DNA from: DATAVB01 sp036267955
GTDB taxonomy: Bacteria; Actinomycetota; Actinomycetes; Mycobacteriales; QHCD01
Length of the DNA: 64,000 nt
Assembly (NCBI GenBank): GCA_036267955.1
Contig: DATAVB010000151.1
Location: forward strand, 1-64,000
Direction of reading: 5' to 3'
Below are positions 34,952 to 43,079 of the stretch, in pieces. The position numbers were made by a program, and so were the translations under genes. The notes under the pieces are model-generated. The model was not told where the DNA came from. It made no database searches and saw nothing but the letters and a program-made list of their open reading frames with translations. Numbering within the stretch: position 1 is the first letter of the stretch; each line of letters begins with the position of its first letter.

Positions 34952-36770
34952 TCAGATTTCGTGCGGCTGACTCTCCGCCAACGCGCGAAGATCGATATCC
35001 TCGCCGGAGGCCGACCAGATCAACTGAGAATTCGCCACCATATCCCGGTAATAGACCGGCCAATCCCATCCCTGCCGAATCGACTCGAACAGAGGGCGGG
35101 TCGGACGTTGCTCGCCGGCCCGTCGAGATGTCGCGTCGAGATCGAAAAAGGCACTCTCGATTCGGATTCGCAACATCACCTGATCCCGAACCGAAGCATC
35201 CAGAACACATACGTAGACATACTTCTGCGATCCGTTGCTAGCCCGCCTGACCGCTACACCCACACACAGAATTCCTTTTGCAGCCTGCGCGACAGAAAGC
35301 AAGCAGCGTTCAGAGTCGTCGTCAATTAAAGAACCTGGACCAAACTGATACTCTTGGCGCATCCAGTCGGTGACCACGTCTGCTGATTCCGTCGTTGTCT
35401 CAGCTAGAAGATCACGCAGTGCCTGGGTCGGTGAATCCATAAGGAGGGCGTCACGTTCTCGCGCCGTAAATGGCGCCGAACGTTGTCTGATAGCGACGCC
35501 CAACATGTCGCGCATCATCTCATCTTCCTGCCCTAGAAACAGAAAGGCCTGAGCACGCGCATCGTCGTCGACCCGACCAGCCAACCAATACGGCAGCAGA
35601 AAGCTATCTGGCTCAGAGAAACTTCGTCGACTAGCTGATTCCACAGTTCCTCCAGTCTCGTCGGGCGATGACATCACCGAGGGTTTCCGTCCTTGTCCGA
35701 CCGTCTCGGTCATCTCCCGCGTCGGAGTGCGTGCCGCCGTATCGACTGCGCCGAGGATCTTGGCATCGTCCCAGTCGGTTGGGAACTCTGTCTTCCCAGG
35801 CCACCCGGCGCGAGCCTTATGCCCACCGCCGCCGCGGGCGCTGCCTACGAGAATGTGGTGGTCGGATTTCGCGGTGCGATGGATCTTGTCGTAGGTCGGC
35901 CCGCCCTTGATGGGCTGGCACTCCCTCTGGGCGGCTATCTCGCGGTAGCGGCCGGCATCCGTTGTCAACGCCCGTCCCACGGCCAACGCTCCGCGGCCGG
36001 CCTCGACGGCCCCCTTCAGCGCACCCTGAGCCATCGGCGCCGACACCGCCAGCCCCAGCTGACCGAACCAGCTTTCCCACTGCTCAAACGTCTGCAGGCT
36101 CGGCGCAGCGCCCGGTCTGGCCGCAGCCACCCGTTCCAGCCCGCTCCACACCTGCTCGGCCGTCTCCCCCATCGACGACAGCAGCTGATGCGCCGTACCG
36201 TCCATCGCCGCATCGAGGTCATCGACGAATCCCAGGGCGCTCAACAGATCGCCCTCGCCGCCCTCCAGCACGACCTCGCCGCCGCGAGCCAGCACCTTTC
36301 CGGTCGACTCCGCGCCGTGCCCAACCGCCGACGCGCCATCCTCGACCCCGTGCACCGCCGCTTTTCCAGCGCCGGCGACCTTGTCCAAGGCATGGCCCCA
36401 CGAGATCGCCTGCACCGACGGCCCCAGAGGCGCCCGCGGCGGCGGGACAACGGTCGGCGCCATCGACGCCGCCTGCCGCATCAGCGCGACCGCCCGGGCG
36501 GAACCGGCCTGCACCGAACGCACCGCCTCGGCATACCGCCGCAGCCCGTCCGACGCCGCACCGAACGCGTCGCTCGCCATCCGCACGGCGGCCCGCCGCT
36601 CCCCGGCGATATCGAGGTAGTGCCGGGCGCCGTCACCCGACCAACCCCGGCACCGCCGAATCGCTCAGCCGATCACCAGCCGCGCCCAACCCAGCGGCCG
36701 CACGCGGCAGCCGCCCGGCCGCCGCCTCCAGCGCAGCCGGGTCCGCGGTCTCGGCAACCTCAGTGATCAT
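34952..36770 (-). pseudogene. Type VII secretion-associated polymorphic toxin, frameshifted, with half EndoU domain
   Basis: Two overlapping frames together encode one protein. The first (ATG 36770, stop at 36633) gives MITEVAETADPAALEAAAGR and ends ..DSAVPG; the second continues WSGDGARHYLDIAGERRAAV and runs to 34952. Joining them needs removal of one base near 36641-36648 and restores a WxG N-terminal secretion domain. The intact downstream frame (544 codons from ATG 36586) shows at residues 240-286 the front half of a bacterial EndoU RNase: HHILVG, GGGGH and PGKTEFPTDWDD. The expected C-terminal strand with the TxYP-type motif is absent. Residues 305-544 match nothing I know and are encoded by more A+T-rich DNA (54% G+C at 35221-35340). 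The frame stays open for 544 codons, so part of it may still be made. Confidence 0.7.
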
Positions 36771-37061
36771 GCCCGCCCGCAGCGGTATCCGTATCGGCGT
36801 ACACCTCGGCGGCGCCGCCCAATGCCGAGCCCAACTGAGTCACGGCAGTCAGCAATGCGGGCAGCGCCTGGCCCCAGGCGGCGACGAATTCCCCGACAGC
36901 GGCCGCCACCCCAGAGTCGCCACAGAATGCCGCGCACTCTGCCGCCGCCGCCAGGTCGGCCGGCACCGGCCGCACGGCATCGCCCGCACGGCATCGCCCG
37001 CACGGCCAATTCGCGCAGCGGCACTGACCAGCGCCTCCGGCATTACCGTGATCGCCGTCAT
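36760..37061 (-). pseudogene. EspC-like type VII secretion-associated gene, frameshifted by a 14-bp duplication
   Basis: The start (ATG 37061) encodes MTAITVMPEALVSAAARIGR and continues AGDAVR, typical of small EspC-like T7SS-associated proteins. The frame is then lost because 14 bases are duplicated in tandem (36977-37004). Removing one copy joins it to PVPADLAAAAECAAFCGDSG.. and a helix ending AEVYADTDTAAGGHDH, giving an intact protein of about 95 residues that overlaps the toxin gene by 11 bases. Such small proteins usually precede WxG toxins and are thought to be co-secreted partners. Confidence 0.72.
36977..37004. repeat. Exact 14-bp tandem duplication inside EspC-like gene
   Basis: GCATCGCCCGCACG is repeated exactly at 36977-36990 and 36991-37004, preceded by a partial third copy (CGCACG, 36971-36976). 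Fourteen is not a multiple of three, so gain or loss of one unit switches the reading frame. Confidence 0.9.
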
Positions 37062-37197
37062 AGTCGTGCCAGCCTCAGCAGCCCCATGCCGGAGAAGTCT
37101 GGCCTAAATGCCGGCTCGCCCGCTCTCGTTATCCACAGGCCCAAACTTTTTCGCGCAACGCTGTAACACCCTCAGGAGCGTCCACGATGTACAGGAC

Positions 37198-37243
37198 GTT
37201 CCCCGTGGCGTACTGGACCCCCGACCGGCACGCCACAGGGAAC
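37198..37243. repeat. Palindrome with conserved loop, family D copy 1
   Basis: GTTCCCCGTGGCGT (37198-37211) pairs with ACGCCACAGGGAAC (37230-37243) with one mismatch. The loop begins ACTGGACCCCCGAC, which is repeated exactly in the element at 39132-39171. It lies upstream of the EspC-like gene and downstream of the aldo/keto reductase. Confidence 0.7.
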
Positions 37244-37256
37244 ATCTAATGCGAGA

Positions 37257-37290
37257 ACAGGTCCGGCAGCAATGACGCTGCCGGACCTGT
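37257..37290 (-). terminator. Perfect 14-bp hairpin downstream of aldo/keto reductase gene
   Basis: ACAGGTCCGGCAGC pairs perfectly with GCTGCCGGACCTGT around the 6-base loop AATGAC. It begins 18 bases after the stop of the minus-strand reductase gene. There is no strong U-run, as is common in high-G+C genomes. Confidence 0.75.
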
Positions 37291-37308
37291 CTTGTGTCTT
37301 CAGTTGGA

Positions 37309-38328
37309 TCAGATGGAACGGCCGCGCTGATTCACGCCGCCGACGCCATAGGGATAGTCGGCGACGATCGGAGCGCTTGCCTCGTCGAGCAATGCGGTCT
37401 CCTCAGCGGACAGATGCAACCCAGCCGCACCGAGGTTGTCGTCCAACTGCTCGACCGTGCGCGCACCGAGAATGACCGATGTCACAGCGGATCGGTCGGC
37501 GAGCCACGACAGCGAAACCTGAGACATTGAGACACCGCGAGCCGTCGCCACGGACTCGACCGCGTCGATGATCCGCCACGTACGCTCGTCCCGGTTACGC
37601 CGGTCGTACGCCTCCATTCCGCGTTCCGGATTCTCGCCCAGCCGGGTCGCACCGGTCGGCGCCGAGTCGCGCTTGTACTTTCCGGTCAGCCAACCGCCGC
37701 CCAATGGCGACCACGGAAGAATGCCGATGTTCTCGTTCTCGCAAACGGAGACCAACTCGAATTCAATATCCCGGACGAGCAGGCTGTACTGCGGCTGCAG
37801 CGTCACCACCGGCGGCAGGCCGAGGTGCTTGGTCAGCAGCGCGGCCTTCTGCAGCTGCCAGCCGATGAAGTTGCTGACGCCGACGTACCGGATCTTCCCG
37901 GCCCGGACCGCGTCGTCGTAGAACCGCAGCGTCTCCTCGATCGGGGTGAACGGGTCCCAGGCGTGCGCCTGATAGAGGTCGATCGTGTCGATTCCCAGCC
38001 GGCTCAGGCTCGCGTCCAGCGCCCGGGACAGCGAGACGCGGGACAGGCCCGCGTCATTCGGCCCGTCGCCCATCGGGAAACGTCCCTTGGTGGCAAGAAC
38101 CACCTTGTCGCGCACTTCCGGCCGCTTCGCGAACCAGCGGCCGATGATCTCCTCCGAGACACCACGCGAATAGACATTCGCGGTGTCGATGAAGTTGCCG
38201 CCCACCTCGACGAAGCGGTCGAGCTGCGCATGCGAAACGCTCTCGTCGCTCTCGCTACCGAACGTCATGGTGCCCAGGCAGAGCGAGGACACCGCTGTTC
38301 CGGTCCCTCCGAGCGTACGAAATTCCAT
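37309..38328 (-). CDS. Aldo/keto reductase
   Basis: The 339-residue NADPH-dependent oxidoreductase has a TIM-barrel AKR fold: MEFRTLGGTGTAVSSLCLGT, the catalytic Asp and Tyr in GGNFIDTANVYSRGVSEEII, the Lys in VVLATKGRF and the His in LYQAHAWDP. The C-terminal VTSVILGARTVEQLDDNLGA is the nucleotide-binding end. The start ATG at 38328 follows GGGAAG. The upstream TetR gene on the same strand probably controls it. The physiological substrate is unknown. Confidence 0.93.
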   Translation of the reverse strand: MEFRTLGGTGTAVSSLCLGTMTFGSESDESVSHAQLDRFVEVGGNFIDTANVYSRGVSEEIIGRWFAKRPEVRDKVVLATKGRFPMGDGPNDAGLSRVSLSRALDASLSRLGIDTIDLYQAHAWDPFTPIEETLRFYDDAVRAGKIRYVGVSNFIGWQLQKAALLTKHLGLPPVVTLQPQYSLLVRDIEFELVSVCENENIGILPWSPLGGGWLTGKYKRDSAPTGATRLGENPERGMEAYDRRNRDERTWRIIDAVESVATARGVSMSQVSLSWLADRSAVTSVILGARTVEQLDDNLGAAGLHLSAEETALLDEASAPIVADYPYGVGGVNQRGRSI

Positions 38329-38351
38329 TGTCTTCCCTTTCCTGAGTGAGC

Positions 38352-38975
38352 TCACCGAACGGTGAGCGGTTGTTCCTGGCTGACACCGGCGACCACGAGA
38401 TCGACCACCGTCGCGACGAACTTCTCGTCCAATGGCGCGTGTCCGTGGAACAGCCGGTGGTACAGCGGTCCGTAGATCAGATCCAGCGCGACGTCGACAT
38501 CCATGTCCGGCCGCATCTCGCCGCGTTCGGCCGCCGCCTCGAAAATGGCCCGGGCCGGGCCGCGCAGCACCGTCACGACCTGGTCCACATAGGTCCGGCG
38601 GAGCTGCTCATCATGTTGAATCGCCGCCAGCAGGTGGACCTGGGACCGCCCCAACTCCGGATGCGCCCGCCAGCGACGCACCCGAGCCCGCAACAGCGCC
38701 AGCAGATCCGCATGCAACGAGCCGGTGTGCGGAACCCGCACCGCGGACTGGGAAAGCTTCGACACGTACGCGTCGAGCACGACCGCCTCGCGGGAATCCC
38801 ACCAGCGGTAGATCGTGGCCTTGCTGGTCCCGGCCCGCTCGGCCACGTCGCACACCGTGATGTCGGCGACGTCGCGTTCCTCAAGCAACTCCGACGCCGC
38901 CCGCAGGATCGCCAGCCGCGCCTGCTCACTGCGCGGCCGACCACGCCGAGGCGGGTCCACGGCTCGATCGGTCAC
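38352..38975 (-). CDS. TetR-family transcriptional regulator
   Basis: The 207-residue protein has the TetR helix-turn-helix (ILRAASELLEERDVADITVC, DVAERAGTSKATIYRWWDSR) and a C-terminal ligand domain of the TetR_C_16-like kind (GEMRPDMDVDVALDLIYGPL). It is followed after 23 bases by the aldo/keto reductase. A 9-bp inverted repeat just upstream is its likely operator. Confidence 0.93.
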   Translation of the reverse strand: MTDRAVDPPRRGRPRSEQARLAILRAASELLEERDVADITVCDVAERAGTSKATIYRWWDSREAVVLDAYVSKLSQSAVRVPHTGSLHADLLALLRARVRRWRAHPELGRSQVHLLAAIQHDEQLRRTYVDQVVTVLRGPARAIFEAAAERGEMRPDMDVDVALDLIYGPLYHRLFHGHAPLDEKFVATVVDLVVAGVSQEQPLTVR

Positions 38976-38992
38976 GACCCGAGCCTACCTAT

Positions 38993-39018
38993 TTCGAAAC
39001 TATCCGTACAGTTTCGAA
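38993..39018. promoter_or_regulatory. Inverted repeat upstream of TetR gene, candidate operator
   Basis: TTCGAAACT (38993-39001) and AGTTTCGAA (39010-39018) form a perfect 9-bp inverted repeat with 8 bases between. It ends 17 bases before the TetR start codon, which fits autorepression of the TetR-reductase operon. Confidence 0.65.
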
Positions 39019-39131
39019 TGTGGTCAGGTCCGCATCTGGCCAACGGCATCGGACACCGCCGCAGAAAACTTCAGAAAAAGAATCGGTACGGCTGTAACGA
39101 ACCCGCTACGGAGCGCGATCTACTAGGCAAC

Positions 39132-39171
39132 CCCCGCGGCGTACTGGACCCCCGACTTGTACGCCGCGGGG
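39132..39171 (-). terminator. Palindrome with conserved loop, family D copy 2, downstream of bkdC
   Basis: CCCCGCGGCGTAC (39132-39144) pairs perfectly with GTACGCCGCGGGG (39159-39171). The loop TGGACCCCCGAC is the same as in copy 1 at 37198-37243 although the stems differ. It lies 48 bases after the end of the E2 gene on the minus strand; on the plus strand it is followed by TTTT. Confidence 0.7.
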
Positions 39172-39219
39172 TTTTCCATGTCCGCGGACCGCCGGCTCGC
39201 GAAGCGCAGGCCGGCAGCG

Positions 39220-40530
39220 TCAGCCGAGCGCCAGCGCCATTCCGGGATCGCTGAGCACCGCACCGATGTCCGCCAGGAACTCCGAGCCCAGCTTGCCGTC
39301 GATGATCCGGTGGTCGAAGGACACCGCAAGCTGCGTCACCTGTCGGGGCACGACCTGGCCGTCGACGACCCATGGCATCTCCCGCACCGCGCCGAACGCC
39401 AGAATCGCGCTCTCGCCCGGCGGCAGGATCGGCGTACCACTGTCCACACCGAACACCCCGACGTTGGTGATCGAGATCGTGCCACGGCTCAACTCCGCCG
39501 GCTGCGTCTTCCCGGCCCGGGCCGTCTCGGTCAACGCGGCCATCGCGTCGGCCAGCTCACGTAGGCTCATCCGGTCGGCGTCCTTGATGTTGGGCACGAT
39601 CAGGCCACGCTCGGTCGCCGCGGCGATGCCGAGATTCACGTAGTCCTTGACCAGGATCTCCTGGCGCTCCTCATCCCAGGACGAGTTGACCATCGGATTC
39701 CGGCGTACGGCCAGCAGCAACGCCTTGGCCACCAGCAACAGCGGGCTCACCTTCACACCGGCGAATTCCCGGCTGGCCGCGATCCGGTCCCGCAGCTGCA
39801 TCGTCGGGGTGATGTCGATGGCGAGGAATTCGGTGACGTGCGGCGCGGTGAAGGCGCTGGCCACCATGGCCTGCGCGATCTGCTTGCGGACCCCCTTCAC
39901 CGGAATCCGCTGCTCGCCGCCGACCGGACGGACCGGCGCGGCGCCGGCGGCGTCGATGTCGGCGCGGGTGACCGTCCCCTGTGGACCGGTGCCGATCAGA
40001 CTGGCCAGGTCGACGCCGCGGTCCTTGGCGAGTTTGCGGACCGGCGGCTTGGCCAGCACGGCCGGGTGAACCACGCCGTTGGCCGGCGCCGGCTCGGCCA
40101 ACGAGGTGGTCGAGGTGGTCGTCGGCGCTGCCGCGGCGGCGGGCTCGCTACGGCGGGCCCGGCGTACGGTCCGGCCCGGCTTCACGCCCGAGCCCACCAG
40201 CACGGCGTGCTTCTCCGGCTCGGCTGGCGCCGCCGGCTTTTCCGGTATGAGATCGCTGGTCAGGTCGGGCCCGATATCAACCGCATCGCCGATATCAACA
40301 GTGAGGATCGGCGCGCCGACATCGACTGTGGCGCCCTCCGGCGCGTTCAGTGCGGTCACCACCCCGTCGAACGGGCAGGGCAGCTCGACCGCGGCCTTCG
40401 CGGTCTCCACCTCGACGATCAGCTGGCCGTCGCTGACCGTGTCACCCGGCTGGACGAGCCATTTCAGGATCTCGCCCTCGGTGAGCCCCTCGCCGACATC
40501 CGGAAAGTTGAATTGTTTGAGCACCGGCAC
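39220..40530 (-). CDS. bkdC: Branched-chain alpha-keto acid dehydrogenase E2 (dihydrolipoyl acyltransferase)
   Basis: The 436-residue E2 core protein transfers acyl groups to CoA. Domains in order: a lipoyl domain with the lipoylated Lys in EVETAKAAVELP, an Ala/Pro/Thr-rich linker, a peripheral subunit-binding domain (VRKLAKDRGVDLASLIGTGP), and the catalytic domain ending VSFDHRIIDGKLGSEFLADI with the HxxxDG active site. The GTG at 40530 follows GGGAGG. It ends the E1alpha-E1beta-E2 operon; no E3 gene is present nearby. Confidence 0.93.
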   Translation of the reverse strand: MPVLKQFNFPDVGEGLTEGEILKWLVQPGDTVSDGQLIVEVETAKAAVELPCPFDGVVTALNAPEGATVDVGAPILTVDIGDAVDIGPDLTSDLIPEKPAAPAEPEKHAVLVGSGVKPGRTVRRARRSEPAAAAAPTTTSTTSLAEPAPANGVVHPAVLAKPPVRKLAKDRGVDLASLIGTGPQGTVTRADIDAAGAAPVRPVGGEQRIPVKGVRKQIAQAMVASAFTAPHVTEFLAIDITPTMQLRDRIAASREFAGVKVSPLLLVAKALLLAVRRNPMVNSSWDEERQEILVKDYVNLGIAAATERGLIVPNIKDADRMSLRELADAMAALTETARAGKTQPAELSRGTISITNVGVFGVDSGTPILPPGESAILAFGAVREMPWVVDGQVVPRQVTQLAVSFDHRIIDGKLGSEFLADIGAVLSDPGMALALG

Positions 40531-40554
40531 GAATCCTCCCTGGGTCACAAAGAA

Positions 40555-41523
40555 TCAGTACGCCAGCACCCGGTCGACGGTGTCGAGCACCCGGTCCAGG
40601 TCAGGCAGGTAGTACTCCTCCAGCCGGGCCGGAGCGTACGGGGTGTCGAATCCGGTGACCCGCAATACCGGGGCCTCGAGCGAATAGAAAGCGTCCTCGG
40701 TGATTCGGGCGGCCAGTTCGGCGCCGATACCGAGATTGCTCGGCGCCTCGTGCACCACCACGCACCGCCCGGTCCGGCGTACGGAAGCCAAAACGGTGTC
40801 CATGTCCAAAGGGGACAGGCTGCGCAGGTCGACGACCTCGATATCCGGCGCGTCGTCCAATGCCGCCGCGTCCAGCACGGTCTTCACCGTCGGCCCGTAC
40901 GCCAGCACGGTCACGTCCCGGCCGGACCGGAGCACCCTGGCCGAATGCAACGGGCCCGGACTGAGACCGGTGTCCAGCTCGGCCTTGTCCCAGTAGCGCC
41001 GCTTGGGCTCGAAGAAAATGATCGGGTCATCGGAGCTGACCGTCTGCTGGATCATGTAATAGGCGTCGACCGGGTTGGAGCAGGTCACGACCTTCAGCCC
41101 CGGCGTATGGCAGAAATAGGATTCCGGCGACTCGCTGTGGTGTTCGACCGCGCCAATTCCGCCACCGAAGGGAATGCGAATGGTGACGGGCATCGAGACA
41201 TGCCCGCCGGACCGGTAGCGTATTTTCGCCAGCTGGCTGGTGATCTGGTCGAAAGCCGGAAAGACGAAGCCGTCGAACTGTATTTCACACACCGGCCGGT
41301 AACCCCGCATCGCCAGGCCGATCGCCGTTCCGATGATGCCGGACTCGGCGAGCGGCGTGTCGATGACACGGTCCTCACCGAAATCTTTCTGCAGCCCGTC
41401 GGTGATCCGGAATACGCCGCCAAGCTTACCGACGTCCTCGCCCATGATGAGGACCTTCGGATCGTCCTCCATGGACTTGCGGAGTCCCTCGTTCAGCGCC
41501 CGGCCGAGCGTAATTGCGGCCAT
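40555..41523 (-). CDS. bkdB: Branched-chain alpha-keto acid dehydrogenase E1 beta
   Basis: The 322-residue E1 beta subunit has the transketolase-like pyrimidine-binding domain (VLIMGEDVGKLGGVFRITDG, DTPLAESGIIGTAIGLAMRG, VCEIQFDGFVFPAFDQI) and the transketolase C-terminal domain (VLAYGPTVKTVLDAA). With E1 alpha it decarboxylates a 2-oxo acid on thiamine diphosphate. Its start overlaps the E1 alpha stop by one base. Actinobacteria usually use AceE for pyruvate, which is why the heterotetrameric form is read as branched-chain type. Confidence 0.93.
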   Translation of the reverse strand: MAAITLGRALNEGLRKSMEDDPKVLIMGEDVGKLGGVFRITDGLQKDFGEDRVIDTPLAESGIIGTAIGLAMRGYRPVCEIQFDGFVFPAFDQITSQLAKIRYRSGGHVSMPVTIRIPFGGGIGAVEHHSESPESYFCHTPGLKVVTCSNPVDAYYMIQQTVSSDDPIIFFEPKRRYWDKAELDTGLSPGPLHSARVLRSGRDVTVLAYGPTVKTVLDAAALDDAPDIEVVDLRSLSPLDMDTVLASVRRTGRCVVVHEAPSNLGIGAELAARITEDAFYSLEAPVLRVTGFDTPYAPARLEEYYLPDLDRVLDTVDRVLAY

Positions 41524-42665
41524 CACTGCACCTCCGCGCCATCGACGAAGGAATCCAGATAGGAACTGAAGGTGTCCCGCTGACGGGTCAACAGGTCGGT
41601 GCTGTCGACGTACACATCGTCGAACAGCTGCAACGGTTTCGGGTCGGGCATCGCCCGTACGCCCTGCCGCAGCCCGCGGGCCAGCACTTCGGCCTCGTCG
41701 TCGAGATCGTCGAAGAACGACTTGTCGGCCAGCTGTTGCTTGTAGAGGAACGATTTCATCCGTTCCAGCGGGTCCTTCAGCTTCCAGGCCTCGAGATCGC
41801 TGGCCAACCGGTAGCGCGTCGGGTCGTCGGACGTGGTGTGGGCGCCCATCCGGTAGGTGAACGCCTCTACCAGGGTCGGGCCCTGACCCGTACGAGCGTC
41901 CTCCAGCGCTTTCCGGGTCACCGCGAGGCAGGCCAGCACATCGTTGCCGTCGACCCGGACACCGGGAAATCCGAAGCCGCTGGCCCGCTTGTAGAGCGGG
42001 ATCCGGGACTGTCGCTCGGTCGGCTCGGAAATGGCCCACTGATTGTTCTGGCAGAAGAACACGACCGGCGAGTTGTACGCGGCCGCGAAGACGAACGCCT
42101 CGTTCACGTCCCCCTGGCTCGAAGCGCCGTCGCCGAAATAGGCGATGACCGCATCCTCGGCGCCGTCGCGCTGCATGCCCATCGCGTAGCCGGCGGCGTG
42201 CAGGGTCTGCGAACCGATGACGATCGTGTAGAGCCCGAAGTGGTGTTCCTCGGGATCCCAGCCGCCGTGGTTGGTGCCGCGGAACAGGCCGAGCAGCACC
42301 ATCGGGTCGACGTTGCGGCACCAGGCCACACCGTGCTCCCGGTAGGTCGGGAAGGCCATGTCGCCCGGGCGTAGCGCCCGACCGGAGCCGATCTGGGCCG
42401 CCTCCTGGCCCAGCAGTGAGGCCCAGAGCCCGAGCTCGCCCTGCCGCTGCAGGTTCGTCGCCTCGAGATCGATACGCCGGACCAGGACCAGGTCGCGGTA
42501 GAGACCGCGGTACTCGGCATCGGTGAGCGACAGGGGGTAGTCACCGTCCTCGACCCGCTCGCCCTCCGGTGTCAGCAACGACACCAGGTCAGGATGCGCG
42601 CTGACCTCACGAATCCCGGACATATCCAGGTCACCGGCCGTCACGAAACTGTCGCCAATGGACAT
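41523..42665 (-). CDS. bkdA: Branched-chain alpha-keto acid dehydrogenase E1 alpha
   Basis: The 380-residue subunit binds thiamine diphosphate through the motif that starts GDGASSQGDVNEAFVFAA and ends with FFCQNNQWAIS. Other landmarks are QEAAQIGSGRALRPGDMAFP, the YREHG segment and FTYRMGAHTTSDDPTRYR. The ATG at 42665 (MSIGDSFVTAGDL) was chosen over an earlier frame extension. It is the first gene of the bkdABC operon, with about 400 bases of upstream non-coding DNA. Confidence 0.93.
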   Translation of the reverse strand: MSIGDSFVTAGDLDMSGIREVSAHPDLVSLLTPEGERVEDGDYPLSLTDAEYRGLYRDLVLVRRIDLEATNLQRQGELGLWASLLGQEAAQIGSGRALRPGDMAFPTYREHGVAWCRNVDPMVLLGLFRGTNHGGWDPEEHHFGLYTIVIGSQTLHAAGYAMGMQRDGAEDAVIAYFGDGASSQGDVNEAFVFAAAYNSPVVFFCQNNQWAISEPTERQSRIPLYKRASGFGFPGVRVDGNDVLACLAVTRKALEDARTGQGPTLVEAFTYRMGAHTTSDDPTRYRLASDLEAWKLKDPLERMKSFLYKQQLADKSFFDDLDDEAEVLARGLRQGVRAMPDPKPLQLFDDVYVDSTDLLTRQRDTFSSYLDSFVDGAEVQ

Positions 42666-43079
42666 GCGCGTCTCCTCGCTCCTGGCCCGCTCGCGGGATC
42701 GCCGCGGCGAGCAATCGAGCGTCCACACGCTGGTATCGGGTCGACACCGGCGGCGTGGACGCCTTGGCGCTTCCCCTCATCGTCGCAGACCCGAACCCCG
42801 ATGGCGCAACCTTCCCTAAGCGTGATCAGACGATCACCGAGAGCTACTGGATTTCGCGTTCAGCTTTACCTGTCTACCAGGCATCCGACCGATCCGCCGC
42901 GACCGGATCCACCCCGCCGACTACTCGGATCTCCTACTATTTCGGCGATTCCGGCTTCGGCGGCGTCTCGAGCGCCCCGTTCCCGGACACCTCGGACCGG
43001 CTTGCGGGCAGCCGCCGCCCGCGCGGCGATCACGGTCGGTACCCGCAGGCGGTTGCCGGCGCAACGGGGCGCAAACCGG
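42666..43079. other. 414-base non-coding region upstream of bkdA
   Basis: No credible gene was found on either strand. It should hold the bkd promoter. GTGATC (42822-42827) and GATCAC (42832-42837) form a perfect 6-bp inverted repeat 157 bases before the bkdA start and may bind a regulator such as an Lrp/BkdR-type protein, but this is a guess. The rest shows only GC-rich low-complexity stretches. Confidence 0.35.
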
